From positions 25,453,501 to 25,517,500 of the forward strand of contig CM068317.1 of assembly GCA_034766995.1 (NCBI GenBank): 64,000 nt of DNA. The letters are read 5' to 3'. The stretch comes from Acanthacorydalis orientalis. Lineage: Eukaryota; Arthropoda; Insecta; Megaloptera; Corydalidae. The translations under genes and the position numbers were made by a program. The notes beneath the pieces are model-generated. The model did not search any database. It saw only the letters and a program-made list of their open reading frames with translations, and was not told the DNA's origin. Shown one piece after another: positions 11,165 to 22,650 of this stretch. Numbering within the stretch: position 1 is the stretch's first letter; every line of letters begins with the position of its first letter.

Positions 11165-11986
11165 CATAATTCGTTTGATAAGTATGGTAAAAAAGCAAGT
11201 TAAACACCGTTTTTGTGAAAAACCGGTTTTATTTCTCAATATAGCTTCCATTAAGAACTATACACTTGGTCTAGCGAGTCTGCAAATATGGATTGACTGT
11301 GGCAGTCGCATCCCCATTCGACAAGTATATCTTCCCACCGAGCCAAATTTTCAAGTTTTGGAAGAGGAGGAATTTTCACGGGGATAAGTCCGGAAAATAC
11401 GGTGGATGAGGAATAAATTCGAAGCTTAATTCGTGCAATTTTTCCATTACGACGGTCGATTTGTGGGACGGCACATTATCTTTGTGAAACAGCATTTTTT
11501 GTGCACCAATCTTGGCCGTGTTTTGTTTCATCTTTTCTTTCAAAATATCTAATAATGATGCATAATAGGCTTCTGTTATCGTTTTTCCCTTCGTCGAGTA
11601 GTCGATCAAGATGATTCCTTGAAGATTCTAAAAACAGTGGCCATCGCCTTCTCAGCCCACAAAACGGTATTCACCTTCTTCGGTGCAATTTCACCAGGCG
11701 TTGTCCACTGCTTTGACTACTGCTTCGACTCAAATGTGTAGTGGTGGATCCATGTTTCATCCACAGTGACAAATCTACGCGAAAAACCTGCTCGTTTTTT
11801 TTCATTTTTGCGGTAACTGCTACAATGTTCGCTTTAAACATCTGTAGAACGTGAAAAACGCGTCGCTTTTGGCTGCAATTTCGCCTATGCGAGTTTGAAA
11901 AGTGACACTTGATAGCAGTGACGTTACCAAATGAACGGTTGCTCCTTATCATATAAATTTACCAAACTTACCAAATGGTCCTCGTA
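11165..11986 (-). mobile_element. Mariner relic, internally deleted
   Basis: The right terminus reads, on the minus strand, TACGAGGACCATTTGGTAAG. The left end shows TTTGATAAGTATGGTAAA. The minus strand encodes a VDETWIHHYTFESKQQSKQW trace (about 11700-11780), then GKTITEAYYASLLDILKEK, LFHKDNVPSHKS and a PYFPDLSP block (11376-11609). It belongs to the mariner D,D34D group. The N-terminal helix-turn-helix region is missing. Confidence 0.82.
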
Positions 11987-13485
11987 TATTAACTTTGCAA
12001 TAATAATATTGGATAGATGCCATTACAATATAAATAATATTCAGAACATCTATTAACAGTATCATTCTTTTTAAAAAAATAATGGTCATTATTTCTCTAT
12101 GAAAATGTTTATAATTTTAAAATCTTGACCAATATAAATATAAATCTGTAAAATTGTTGTTTTCGATTTGATTAAAGAAAGTTATCTAAAGTAATTGCAA
12201 ATATATGCAGCTCATCTGAATATATATATCAGATAACCAAGAAAGTCAGTCGTTTTTGAATTGAGAAAAAAGCACATTTCCATAAAATAACTTTATTCAT
12301 CAAAATATCCACATTCGTATTGAACAACCCTTTCCCAGCGAGAAGATAATTTATAAATTCGATTTTTATAAAACTGATTTTTATTTTCAAAAAATGTAGA
12401 CACCTCCATTTTTAATTCTTCTTCATTATTAACCTGTTTACCATGCATACGATTGTCCAAAGATAAAAATAGGCGATAATCTAATGGAGATATGTTTGGC
12501 GAATACGAGAGATGGGGGAGGATCTCCCACCCCAAATTCATGATTTTTGTTCTGGTCTCTACTGCTACGTGTGGTCGTGCGTTATCTTGCAAAAATAATA
12601 TTTTTTACGATTTACAAGTGCTGGCTGTTTTTGTTTTAATGCATCGTGTACTCGTTGGAGTTGTTTACCATAAATGTTTTCCGTGAGAGTTTGACCCACT
12701 CGAGATATTCATGGTGACTAATTCCTTTTGAAGCCTATCAAGCACAGAGAAGATGTTTTCGCGGTGTTAACTTTCATTTAGGACTTTATGGGACAGGATC
12801 ACATAATGGAATCCAGTGGTGAGTACGTTTGTAGTTGGAATGCCTAATCCATTTTTCATCAGTGGCCAAAATTTGATCCAAAAAGTTCTCTGATTTTAGC
12901 CGTGAAATAAGAGATGTACAGATTATAAGACGCTGTCATTTGTTATTAAGAGTTAATTCGTGTGGTATCCATTTACTTAATTTCCACCTCTTTCCTATTT
13001 TGTGTAAATGCTTCCGTATTGTTTCGTCACTTACTTTGAACAATTCTGCAAGCTGTTGACACGTTAAACTAGAATTTGTTTCAATCATTGTCTCCGATTC
13101 TTCAATATTTAAATTTGATGCTCTGCCTGATCTGGTCTTGTCTTTAATGAATTCATCTCCGGTAAAAAATTTTTAAACCATCTCTGGGCCGTTCTTGATG
13201 TAACTGTATTTTCTCCGAACGCAGTACAATTTTTTTTACGTTTTCTGTATCGTTAGTCCCAAGCTTAAATTCATAAATCAAACACGTACGTACTACACTA
13301 TTTTTCACAGACATTTTTAAGGGTTAGAATTATTTTTTAAATTAAAATGAACAGTTCGAGATTTATTTAAATCACATGCTTATATTACTGATAAACAATT
13401 TTTGGAATTTTGTCCGATAACAAGTGTAAACAATTCTTGGAATTATTGTACGTTATAACAGCGACAGAATTTTCTTGGTTACCTA
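11985..13485. repeat. Duplicated segment, copy 1 (flank plus mariner)
   Basis: The block from the TA after the previous mariner through the next mariner is repeated at 51187-52715 in the same orientation. Both carry the same 240-bp non-transposon flank (AATAATAATATTGGATAGATG to GCAGCTCATCTGAA), so this is more than two insertions of one element. Confidence 0.85.
12228..13485 (-). mobile_element. Mariner element, decayed, copy 1
   Basis: Its terminal repeats are CAGATAACCAAGAAAGTCAG at the left and, reversed, TAGGTAACCAAGAAAATTC at the right. The minus-strand C-terminus (12293-12592) reads MQDNARPHVAVETR, then LSYSPNISPLDYRLF, and ends WERVVQYECGYFDE. N-terminal traces lie near 13300. Several frame breaks make it non-functional. 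Both ends abut TA-rich runs. Confidence 0.88.
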
Positions 13486-14095
13486 AATATATATATATAT
13501 ATATATATAATTTTCATTAAATTTATTTAAAGAAATAAAATTTGAAAGAAAACAGTTCTTGATTTATAAACGAAAAAATTATGTTTTCAAATATGTAGAA
13601 GAATGTGTGTAAGAAAATGATAGATAAGTAGACATTATAGACGTGTCTGTATATACGTATATCTATACGATGATAAAAATGTTGTGACCTGATGTAAGAA
13701 TAAGTACAGACATTGTCCTCGCGCGCTCTTCACAATTTATCACTTTCTAGCAGTAAGTTTTCACTGTCAAGCGCGCGTTTCTATTCCGAAACGAGATGGT
13801 GCGACGACGAAGACAAATGAACGACCGCAGATGAAGTGGCTCCCATTGAATACGTCGGAGTCCAGTGAACGCTTATAACGTCAATACCGGCATAGGTCAA
13901 ATATCGCCCCATTCCGTCTAGGAAGCGTGTAGAAAAAGGTGAATGTGTACGAATATGTGTGAATATTCAAGAGACTTTACAGTTTCGTCTCGGTGTGACA
14001 AAATTTCACACGGATTTTCATATTTTATTAATGATCGAGGTCGTATATTTTGTTTGACACTTTTCTCACGGTCATCGTTCTGTGCTTTTTAATAT
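13486..14095. other. Ret intron with CpG-containing unique block
   Basis: A (TA)n tract at 13487-13509 is followed by AT-rich DNA. Then 13690-13940 is less AT-rich and CpG-containing (GCGCGC, CGAAACGAG, GCGACGACG). It shows no open frame and no repeat relation to the rest of the window, so it may be a conserved non-coding element. Confidence 0.4.
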
Positions 14096-14378
14096 ATTAA
14101 GTTGGTCGAAAAATAATTGCCATTTATGACCTTCAAATTCATACACATTTTTCTCTTTTTTGAATCTCCTGGCTGTTTTAAGTAATTCAAAACTGTTGGA
14201 TGATTAACGCCTATCTTTTGTGCAAGCTCTCGAATTGTTGTGTGTGGTGCTGATTCACCTAACTCCTTCAGTTGGTTGTTATGAATTGAAGGACGCCCGC
14301 GATTTTTTTCATCTTCAAAGCTTTCATCCTCAGCATGAAATTTTTAGAATTGCAATTGCAATTTAGATTTGCACTGTC
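14096..14378 (-). mobile_element. Cecropia-type mariner fragment (N-terminal half)
   Basis: The terminus is TTAAGTTGGTCGAAAAATAA. The minus strand holds the paired-type helix-turn-helix trace, including a GRPSIHNNQLKELGE-like stretch. It is cut at TTAA (14376-14379), where a different repeat begins. Confidence 0.8.
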
Positions 14379-14690
14379 CTTAAGTGCCCTAAAGATAATA
14401 GCATCGATATAAAAATGCAAATAAGCATCAATTAAAAATGATTATTAATCATTCATGGAACATTTTTGATCAGAATTTTTTGGTGATTTGCGGGGAGAAA
14501 TAGTTAATTTCTTAAATCACATTTTCAACTTATTTTACATACAATTTTTTTACCTCGATACTATTAACTATCTGAATAATTATTTTACGAAAGTAATAGT
14601 CCTTGAATTTAACAATAAGATCTCTTTAACCGTAGCATTACCTAGAGATCGATAGCCTAGTCTGAGATATTTTTGAATGACCTGTAATTC
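14379..14690. repeat. Non-coding repeat inserted at a TTAA of the mariner
   Basis: It begins GTGCCCTAAAGATAATAGC directly after TTAA and is repeated with the same mariner junction at 60611-60895. TTAA joining and a CCCTAAAGATA start suggest a piggyBac-type non-autonomous element (inference). Confidence 0.6.
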
Positions 14691-14801
14691 GTTTTTTAGA
14701 ATATGCGTACATAACAGATGATAACTATATATCCAAAAATTGTTATAATACAGTTAAGTTTTGTTTATACGAGGCGTTTTTTTGAAGTAAAATCAGTGTT
14801 G

Positions 14802-14882
14802 TATTGAGGTAGAAAAATTATTGCGGTAAATGATCTTCAAATTCATAAAAAAAACCGCAATTATTTTCCTACCGACCTAATA
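14802..14882. mobile_element. Mini-mariner MITE of about 80 bp (copy 1)
   Basis: It consists of only the two cecropia-mariner terminal regions: GGTAGAAAAATTATTGCGG, a short spacer (ATGATCTTCAAATTCATA), then the inverted end CCGCAATTATTTTCCTACC. It is the sister of the 80-bp element at 31266-31345. Confidence 0.85.
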
Positions 14883-14939
14883 ATTACCGTCTATTAAACA
14901 AAAACGATAAGAGCGCGCATGCGCAGTAACTGTACGTGG

Positions 14940-15830
14940 TTCATAAGCTAGCTATCAGCCATTTAAGCCATGGTGGAAGCTAATCCACATACAACAGTTT
15001 CAGCTCTCACATGTGATTTAACTGTTAGTGTTATGACTGTTTCTTGTCACCTCATTGCAATAGGAAAGGTGAAAAATCTGGATAAGTTAATGCCGCACGA
15101 ATTGACAGATTGTCAGAAACTGAAACGCTTAGAGGTGTGTTCTTCATTGATGATTCGAAATGGTAAAACACAATTTTTAAATCGAATCATTACTTGTGCT
15201 GAAAAGTGGAATCTGTATGATAACAGAAAAAGATCTGGACAATGGTTAAATGCAAATGAAGCTCCAGGATACGCACCCAAGCCGTCATTACACCAAACAA
15301 AAACTTATGATTACTGAGTGGTGGACAAATAAAGGAAAAATCCATTATTGTTTTTTAAATCAGGCGAAGCAATTACGGCTAATTCACATTGCCGCGAAAT
15401 CGACAATATGAATGAAAAATTAAAAACAAAACAGCCAATGCTAATCAATAGATATGGGGCAATATTATTGCAAGACAATGCTCAGCCACAGACATCTCGA
15501 ATAACAATTTCCAAATTAAATTCATTAAATTATGAACTTCTACCGCATCCCCCTTATTCACCAGATTTTTCATCGACAGACTATCATCTTTTTCGCCACT
15601 TGGAATATTATTTATGAAATAAAAAATTCCGAAACCAAACAGAAGTGATTCAACGTTTCGAAGATATTAAAAGCTTTAAAAATGTCACTTTTTATAAAAA
15701 TGGGATAAATAATCTAATTTCTCGTTGGCAAAAGACCAAGCTGATAGAGCTTATTTTGATTAAATATATTTTGTTTTGTTAAAAATATTACGTTTTAATT
15801 CTTGCCTACAAATTCCGAAATTTCATATGT
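14940..15830 (+). mobile_element. SETMAR-like mariner, 5'-truncated
   Basis: Two reading segments, 14970-15317 and 15348-15617, carry a helix-turn-helix tail, then LNRIITCAEKWNLYDNRKR, INRYGAILLQDNAQPQ and LPHPPYSPDFSSTDYHLF. The aspartates of DN and TD are kept, but the first (ITCDEKW) is changed to CAEKW, so it is catalytically dead even if expressed. The left terminal repeat is not seen. After 15620 the frame decays through a trace of 'GINNLISRWQK'. Confidence 0.85.
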
Positions 15831-15944
15831 TACACTCTAAATACTATTCTATTAAATTTATCCAGAAATCATTTAATGGAAATTCATTATCTTTTTGTCT
15901 TAAATCAGAGTCACTAATTAAGTCAGTTAGATTATCATAATCAT

Positions 15945-16248
15945 TTGTGTTGAAGCCTACCGGCTTAACCGTCACTATAAATGGATTCCGAACTCAGGAA
16001 TTATCCTCAAAGAAAATATTGCAAAAGGGTGTCAAGGTTTTGCGGTTGAGTCAAGGTCAGCGCGCGCTAGCCTTAATAACCCAATCCACACGCAAAATGA
16101 GGAGCGCCTCATTTTTAAACATGTTTCAAATTGTCGCAGCATTTAAAATCATTCCAGGCTCATATCCATTTTGACAATTTTTCACAAAACACATTTTCGC
16201 TTTCCGCGGAACACAAGTGTTCCACAGAACATGGTTCGGAAAACGCTG
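15945..16248 (-). mobile_element. Possible hAT element end
   Basis: Read on the minus strand, the end is CAGCGTTTTCCGAACC, followed by a TGTGGAACACTTGTGTTCCG inner repeat. That resembles the CAGxGxTTCxxAACC starts of hAT transposons with their TTCCGCGG subterminal repeats. Inside there is no transposase domain that I recognise. The partner end was not found. Confidence 0.35.
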
Positions 16249-16826
16249 GTTTAGATAATATAAAGGATTTTCGTAAATAAAAATATAATATTAATTTATT
16301 TTCTAGTTTAAAAAATGTATAATCTGAGTATATCAATTTACACCATTCTAAGAAAACCATTTAGTGGAACTGTATTAAACATAAAACTATAAAGTGAAAT
16401 CAGGTACAGAAAGCACCGTATTATTATATTTAAATAAATTCGTTTTGAACGTTTAGCGTAGAAGTTTTTATAATTAAGTATTTATGAAAATATTTTGTGC
16501 AAGAAAATATATAACCGAAAAATTACCTTCCAATTTCAGAATGATAGTATTTCTAATAATCGTTGTTTCAGAAATATACTTTTGAAAGTTTACATTCGAC
16601 AATCTCAATTATTTTTCGATACGTGATATTCATTTATAGTAAATATAATTCATCGCACAATTTCGAATACAATATGTCCTTTGAACCATTTCTCTTCTTG
16701 ACAATTCTACAAATGCTTTATTTAAAACTAAAATAATTATTGTAATTAATTTTCGGAATCGAGACGACCCTTCCGATTCCATTTAATTAATAATTGTACA
16801 TATGAAACGCGACACTAACACACAAG

Positions 16827-16880
<54 letters not shown>

Positions 16881-17557
16881 GAATGTATGACGAAATATGT
16901 TTACATGTGTTTGCATAATAGAATGTTAATAGTTAATTGCGTGCTAATACGGTATTTGAAATTCTTCGAAACAGAAACTGAAAATGATTTCGTCTAAATT
17001 AAAAATCAGATTAGCACGTTTTCCCTGTAAACACACATGTGTGCAATTTATGTCAACCGGACAGCGCGTGTGGGTGTTTAAATATACGCACCGTGCACTC
17101 GTTTCTTTACAAATACACGTATTTACATCAATTAATGTGTATTAAATGTTTCTGAAACGTGTCCGTATGCGTGTATACGAAACACCGTCCGGATTAATTA
17201 ATCCACATATCAGTTTCGTACTACACTTGATGACGGTGACCGTATTTTTTTAAAAATTCCCATTTCCAACACACTCACGTCATGTGTGGGTATGAGATGT
17301 GACCTTTTCACACATGTTCAGCAGGTGTTTAACAGTACCTGTATGATTCGAAACTTTTGCTGACGTGTTTTATATAAAATTTATTTTACTAATCGCACAT
17401 TACACTGAAATCAGTAGAACGATTTCGAAAAACAAAAACATTTACACGCATGCAGTTTCTCAAGCAGTAAATGAAATATTTTCAAATTAAATATTTTAAA
17501 ATATTTCAAGAATTGATAAGTGGTATTACTTACAAAAAGCTTAAGTGATTGAAAGAG
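16249..17557. other. Ret intron, no gene
   Basis: AT-rich DNA with a (TA)24 tract at 16829-16877. From about 16990 to 17350 there is a less AT-rich unique part with CACACATGTGTG and several CpGs. There is no coding signal. Confidence 0.4.
16829..16877. repeat. (TA)n microsatellite
   Basis: A pure TA run of about 24 units. Confidence 0.95.
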
Positions 17558-17573
17558 TATATATTATATATAT

Positions 17574-17605
<32 letters not shown>

Positions 17606-17619
17606 TAGATAGATATATA
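17558..17619. repeat. (TA)n-(GA)n-(GATA)n microsatellite at a LINE tail
   Basis: TA units run into AGAGAGAGATAGATAGATATA. On the minus strand this is the TATC-type tail of the LINE fragment that follows. Confidence 0.85.
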
Positions 17620-17963
17620 GATTGTTTGAGGGGAGAGGAAGCTATCTTGCCTCCCGGTACTTAGACTCGACGCCCATTATGCCTTCCCTCGCCTGATCAA
17701 AACTACTCAGGAAGTCTCGCTTCCTTCCAGAAGCCTGCCAGCCTCCCCGAGTTTATAGACCTTAATTCGGTCGCGGTGAGGAAAAACTCCCCAAATCATC
17801 GTCGCCTTAAATTGACCCATGCCAGACATTCCGCGTGAAGGTGAATGGGAGTCTTGTTGTCCCCTCCCCACACACCATCTACACTTCCCGTCCGTCCTTC
17901 GGCCTTGTATATGTTCGTGATAGCTTAGTCTCCCGTGTTCTGCGACAATTCGCACCAGGAGCC
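17620..17963 (-). mobile_element. 5'-truncated LINE 3' end
   Basis: On the minus strand it has GTATCC-free coding traces HGRLSYHEHIQ and KCRWCVG (a zinc-knuckle start) and then the 3' untranslated part ending in CTTCCTCTCC and an ATCTATATATCTATC tail. It matches the LINE at 33315-33908. The 5' cut is at about 17963 next to a TA run. Confidence 0.82.
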
Positions 17964-18690
17964 GTATATATATATATATATAATATTGTGATATTATTAA
18001 ACATTGATGTAAATAAATAAATAAAAATTAATTAGTAATATAGTTATAAAAACTTTTAATATATTTTCAAATTTCTAATTATATTATTCGATGTAGAAAT
18101 TAATTCCGTGCCTTTTTTATATACCAGGAATGTATACGAAAAAATGAAATTCCTTAAAATATCTCTCATTATTTTATAAAAATTCGATCATCTGTCTGGT
18201 TCTTCTACATCTTCACGCTCCGAGGGTTATATCGATAATCAAAAACGATCAATAATCATTTACTGAAACATTTTTGATCGGAAAAATATTTGTGGTTTGT
18301 GGAATGAGAGAATAATCCATTTATGAAAATTAATTTACTTGAAGCGTCAGAGTTGTAGTAAAAGGTACAAAAAAATTCTTATAATTATTAAGGAAATTAT
18401 ATATTTTTTATTCCATTTATTTTTTTGCTTCATTCTATCTAAACACTATTTAGATGCAATCACTATAATTTAAAATCCGAACTTCTAGTATATTTTTCAG
18501 TAAGAATGAGTTTTTTTTTGCAAATAATGGATGCAGAAACTCGTAACCATTAAAAATAATTGAAATTAAACATGGATGTGTATATTTTTATTTTATCGAT
18601 TACAATATGTGTCTCATTAGTTATCAGTGCAACTTATTGATTTTTTTTCTACTATAGTGTATATTAATTCTCAATGTAATGCCTGATGTA
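17964..18690. other. Ret intron with one copy of a dispersed repeat
   Basis: AT-rich DNA. Around 18225-18360 it carries a copy of the dispersed 'TTTTTGATCGGAAAAATATT' repeat described in the findings. There is no gene. Confidence 0.45.
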
Positions 18691-19735
18691 TTATTTTTGA
18701 CGTAGAACTACGTCTTTCCCCGAGTCTATGTAAAGGGCTTCGTACAAAGTTTTGGATGTCCCAAAAAGTGCAAAATTTGAAACACTTACTGCATGGAAAC
18801 TATAAAAGATACGTTAATGATTTAAGTACCGTTGAATAGAGAAAATATCTCGCTTCCTAACAATGATAAACTGGTTGGGTCAAATTTGTGAAGGGGGATA
18901 AGAGCCGCGGTGAAAAGGGCTATCTTTATCGATCTTGGCGCCGCGCTACGGTAGTAGTCAGGGCTGATTGCATCAGTGAGACTTGAGATATAGAAGCGAG
19001 CAATATCTCTTTCTGTGTCTTAAAGACAACGCTATCAGTGGATAATAATAATACCATTTATTTGCGAGTTGAATTAAGAGAGTAAAGAGAGTAGTGAGAT
19101 TAGCAGTGAAAATTTCAAACTTGCCGAGGAAATTCGAAGCAAAATACCATCTCGACCGGCAAAATTCACTAAGAGGGGTGATCGAGGGTGCAAGAATTCA
19201 AAAAAGGTCACATATGTCTGAAAACGAGCGAAAACGAGAATATAGGATCCAATTTAAGGCCGCACGCGAGAATGGAAATTAGTCACGCCGACCTCGCCAT
19301 CATAGCCGTCGACTAGCTGTGCAACTGAAGTCATTCTACTTGGTTGCAAGAGGTGTCTTCTTATCGCGGTTTATATAAATCCAAGCACACTACTCCGAAA
19401 GCTACAATCCTTTCTCTCCTACTATCTCTCTGTATATCTCTATCTCTCTGTAATCTGAACATCTGTCAGTTTAATCCATACCTAGTCTATGATGGATATC
19501 ATGACATGCCTATTATACTCGTGAGCGATTTCAATTTGGACTTAACGCTTAATGAGAACTCTCAATTTATAAACGTCATGAGAGATATGTTTGGAATACA
19601 ACTCGCATCAGCCAAAGAACCAATCACTCTCGGCAGGTCCTTTATAAATATGATCTTTGTGAAATATTTGGAAGGACTCGGATGCACTCTCCACATCACA
19701 TGCTTCTTCTATGTCGCCCATTAGTTATGGTCCAA
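18690..19735 (+). mobile_element. Decayed element with endonuclease (EEP) remnant, possibly Helitron/Helentron or LINE
   Basis: The block opens with an inverted repeat, GACGTAG-AA-CTACGTC (18699-18714), then CpG-containing DNA unlike the surrounding intron. A reading frame at 19094-19282 ends with a charged MSENERKREYRIQFKAAREN segment. At 19490-19715, PIILVSDFNLDLTLNENSQF matches the GDFN-type active-site loop of exonuclease-endonuclease-phosphatase domains and is homologous to the minus-strand relic at 43823-44098. Such domains occur in LINEs and in Helentrons. I cannot decide between them because no helicase or reverse transcriptase is present. Confidence 0.5.
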
Positions 19736-20389
19736 GAATTCATTCCACCTATACCTGTAAAAACTCTAACTAACAATAACAAAACAAAATACATGTATAA
19801 TTTAAAACATTCATGACTTTCATTTACTATGCAGCCCCAGACATAGTTCTACGTTTAAAAGCATGCAGCATAGCACATCTATGCTTCAGTCTTTCTTTTT
19901 TATTAAATCCATTCGTTTTATGTCTTGTTTTCTCGAATAAAAATAGTAAAAAAATTACTGTTGCGCTTAGAAAAATTATTTATTTTTTATTAAAATACTG
20001 TGACTCGTATTCATAAAAATATTTTGAATGAAATGATAAATACGTACACATATATATCTTAAAATCAATTTAGTTCAGATTAAATATGAAGAATTTATTA
20101 GTTATTTGAAAAGAAACCAGTTAAAAGCATTAATAAATGTGTATATTGTGATTGTATTAATAAAAATGACATCTAATTAACACGATTACTAACAAAAATA
20201 TGATAAAACCTTTATATTTTTAATAGCACATGTTATAAAAACCATTAAAAAAAATGCTTGAAACATTTGATTTTGTGACAATTATAATTAATTAATGAGT
20301 TATAATCAAAAAAAATTTTCTTATAATATTAAAAATATTTTTACTATTAATAACATCATTATAGTGTGCAATTAGTATTTAATTTTCAA

Positions 20390-20390
<1 letters not shown>
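19736..20390. other. Ret intron, nothing recognised
   Basis: AT-rich with no features apart from runs of A and T. Confidence 0.45.

Positions 20391-20393
<3 letters not shown>

Positions 20394-20463
<70 letters not shown>
20394..20463. repeat. (TA)n microsatellite
   Basis: A run of about 33 TA units with one G interruption at the 3' side. Confidence 0.95.
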
Positions 20464-20464
<1 letters not shown>

Positions 20465-21057
20465 GAAATTGTGAGTGTCTATATCCAGTTAATGCGAAAT
20501 ATATTCACTACTCAACCATTCATGTTTTTATTAAACCATGAATTATAATAAATAAAATATGGCCAATCTTTTAACGGATCTCAAACTAAATATAAATAGA
20601 AAATGTATAATCACACGAACGAACTGAGTGCCTATATATATTTTTAATGCGTGACCGTTGGCAATATCTTTAAAGTAATTCAGATACCATCCAAGTCTCT
20701 TGAAGTTCGGCTTAATGTAACAGGCCTATTAACGATGAAAAAAGCAACAGTATATATGTATGTATATGTATATATATATCACTTACATGTATATATATAT
20801 ATAAGTACATAGTGCATTGACTCTCGGTGGCGCATTGTAGTCCGGGAATAAATGCCCGCGCGTCATGAAAAAGGTTCAGAGATAAGACCAGTGATTTATT
20901 CAGCGACGATCCGTAAATATAATTGGGGATATTCGATCGATCGATACTTTGTGACTTTATTTCACCGTCGGTCATTTTTCATTCATCATTATTCATTACT
21001 ATTATCGCAATCTTATTAGGGAAAATCGAATCGCATCAATTTGATTGATTTCGAATT

Positions 21058-21370
21058 TAGTCATATATGTGATAATTTGTATTGATATTTAGTTATCATT
21101 ATTTTTATATTAAATTGATAGTTCCTTCATTTTTAAATGATAATAAACATTTTTTAATAGAATAAAAGAAACACAAAGCCAACCTCTGGGCTAGAATTAG
21201 TGGATAGATATGTTTTTAAATTTATTTCCAGTCATATATGTAATAATTTAATTTAATATTTGATTATCATTATTTTTGTATTAAATTGAGAGTTCGGTCA
21301 TTTTTAAATGATAATAAATATTTTCTAAAAGAATAAAGGAAACAAAGTCAACCTCTGGATTAGATTTACT

Positions 21371-21419
<49 letters not shown>

Positions 21420-22240
21420 AATTCATTCAAGTCATATATGTAATAATTTAATTTAATATTTAGTGATCATTATTTTTATATTAATTTAATAGTTCCTTCA
21501 TTTTTAAAGAATAATCAACATTTTCTAATAGAATTAAAGAAACACAAAGTCAATTTCTGGTCTAGATTTACAGGATGGATAGATTTTTAAATTTATTTCC
21601 AGTCATATATGTAAGAATTTAATTTAATATTTAGTTATTGTTTTTATATTAATTTCATAGTTCCTTCATTTTTAAATAATAAAGAAATACAAAGTCAACT
21701 CCTGGATTAGATTTACTGGATATATATTTTTTTAAATTCATTTTTAGTCATATATGTAATAATTTAATTTAATATTTAATTATCACTATTTTTTATGTTA
21801 AATATATAGCTCCTTCATTTTTAAATAATAATCAACATTTTCTAATAGAATTAAAGAAACACAGTCAATTTCTGGGCTAGATTTACAGGATGGATATATT
21901 TTAAAATTTATTTCCAGTCGTGTATGTAATAATTTAGTATTTATATATTATAGTATTTAGTTATCATTATTTTTATATTAATTTCATAGTCCCTTCATTT
22001 TTAAATAGAATTAAAGAAACACAAAGTCAACCTCTGGACTAGATTTAAAGGATGGATATATTTTTAAATTTATTTCCAGTCGTGTATGTAAATTTTATAT
22101 TAGTACTTAGTTATCATTATTTTTATATTAATTTGATAGTTCCTTTATTTTCAAATAATAATTAACATTTTCTAAAAGAAACAGTCAACCTCTGGACTTA
22201 ATATACTGGATAGATACATTTTTAAATTCAAGTTTTCGGC
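21058..22240. repeat. Tandem array of about 170-bp units, seven copies
   Basis: The phrase GTCATATATGTAATAATTT (or GTCGTGTATGTAAT) recurs at about 21060, 21231, 21431, 21601, 21748, 21917 and 22079. Each is followed by TTAGTTATCATTATTTTTAT, then TAGTTCCTTCATTTTTAAAT, then AGTCAACCTCTGGxxTAGAT. Spacings are 147-171 bp except one of 200 bp, where a (TA)22 tract (21373-21417) has grown inside the unit. Copies differ by point changes and small deletions. No coding potential. Confidence 0.92.
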
Positions 22241-22568
22241 AACTTTAAATAACTTTTTCCATGCTGCGTTAGCTCACTAATGATAAAATAAATAGAAGTA
22301 CAAATTGACTACCAGTTATTTTAAAAAAATCAACCACATTCACAAAGAAGATTGTAATTTTTACATATTTACAATCGAACCCTATATGAAATAATATACT
22401 GTCGACATTCATTTTTCTCAAATAAAACTTTATCAGATTATTACACGGTTTATTATACGAAGAAGACTACTGAGCATATATTATTTTTTTAATTTATAAA
22501 CGTTTATAAAGAAAAGTTAATATTAGAATCCAATAAACATTTTCTATAAATGATATAATAAATAAATG

Positions 22569-22569
<1 letters not shown>

Positions 22570-22648
<79 letters not shown>
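22570..22648. repeat. (TA)n microsatellite, interrupted
   Basis: Two TA runs are separated by TTTCTT. A mariner end follows at once. Confidence 0.95.

Positions 22649-22650
<2 letters not shown>

Noticed and set aside
14970..15617. A SETMAR-type domesticated transposase gene
   Set aside because: There is no SET domain; the first catalytic motif is mutated (CAEKW), a frame break lies at 15317, and the region has other signs of decay.
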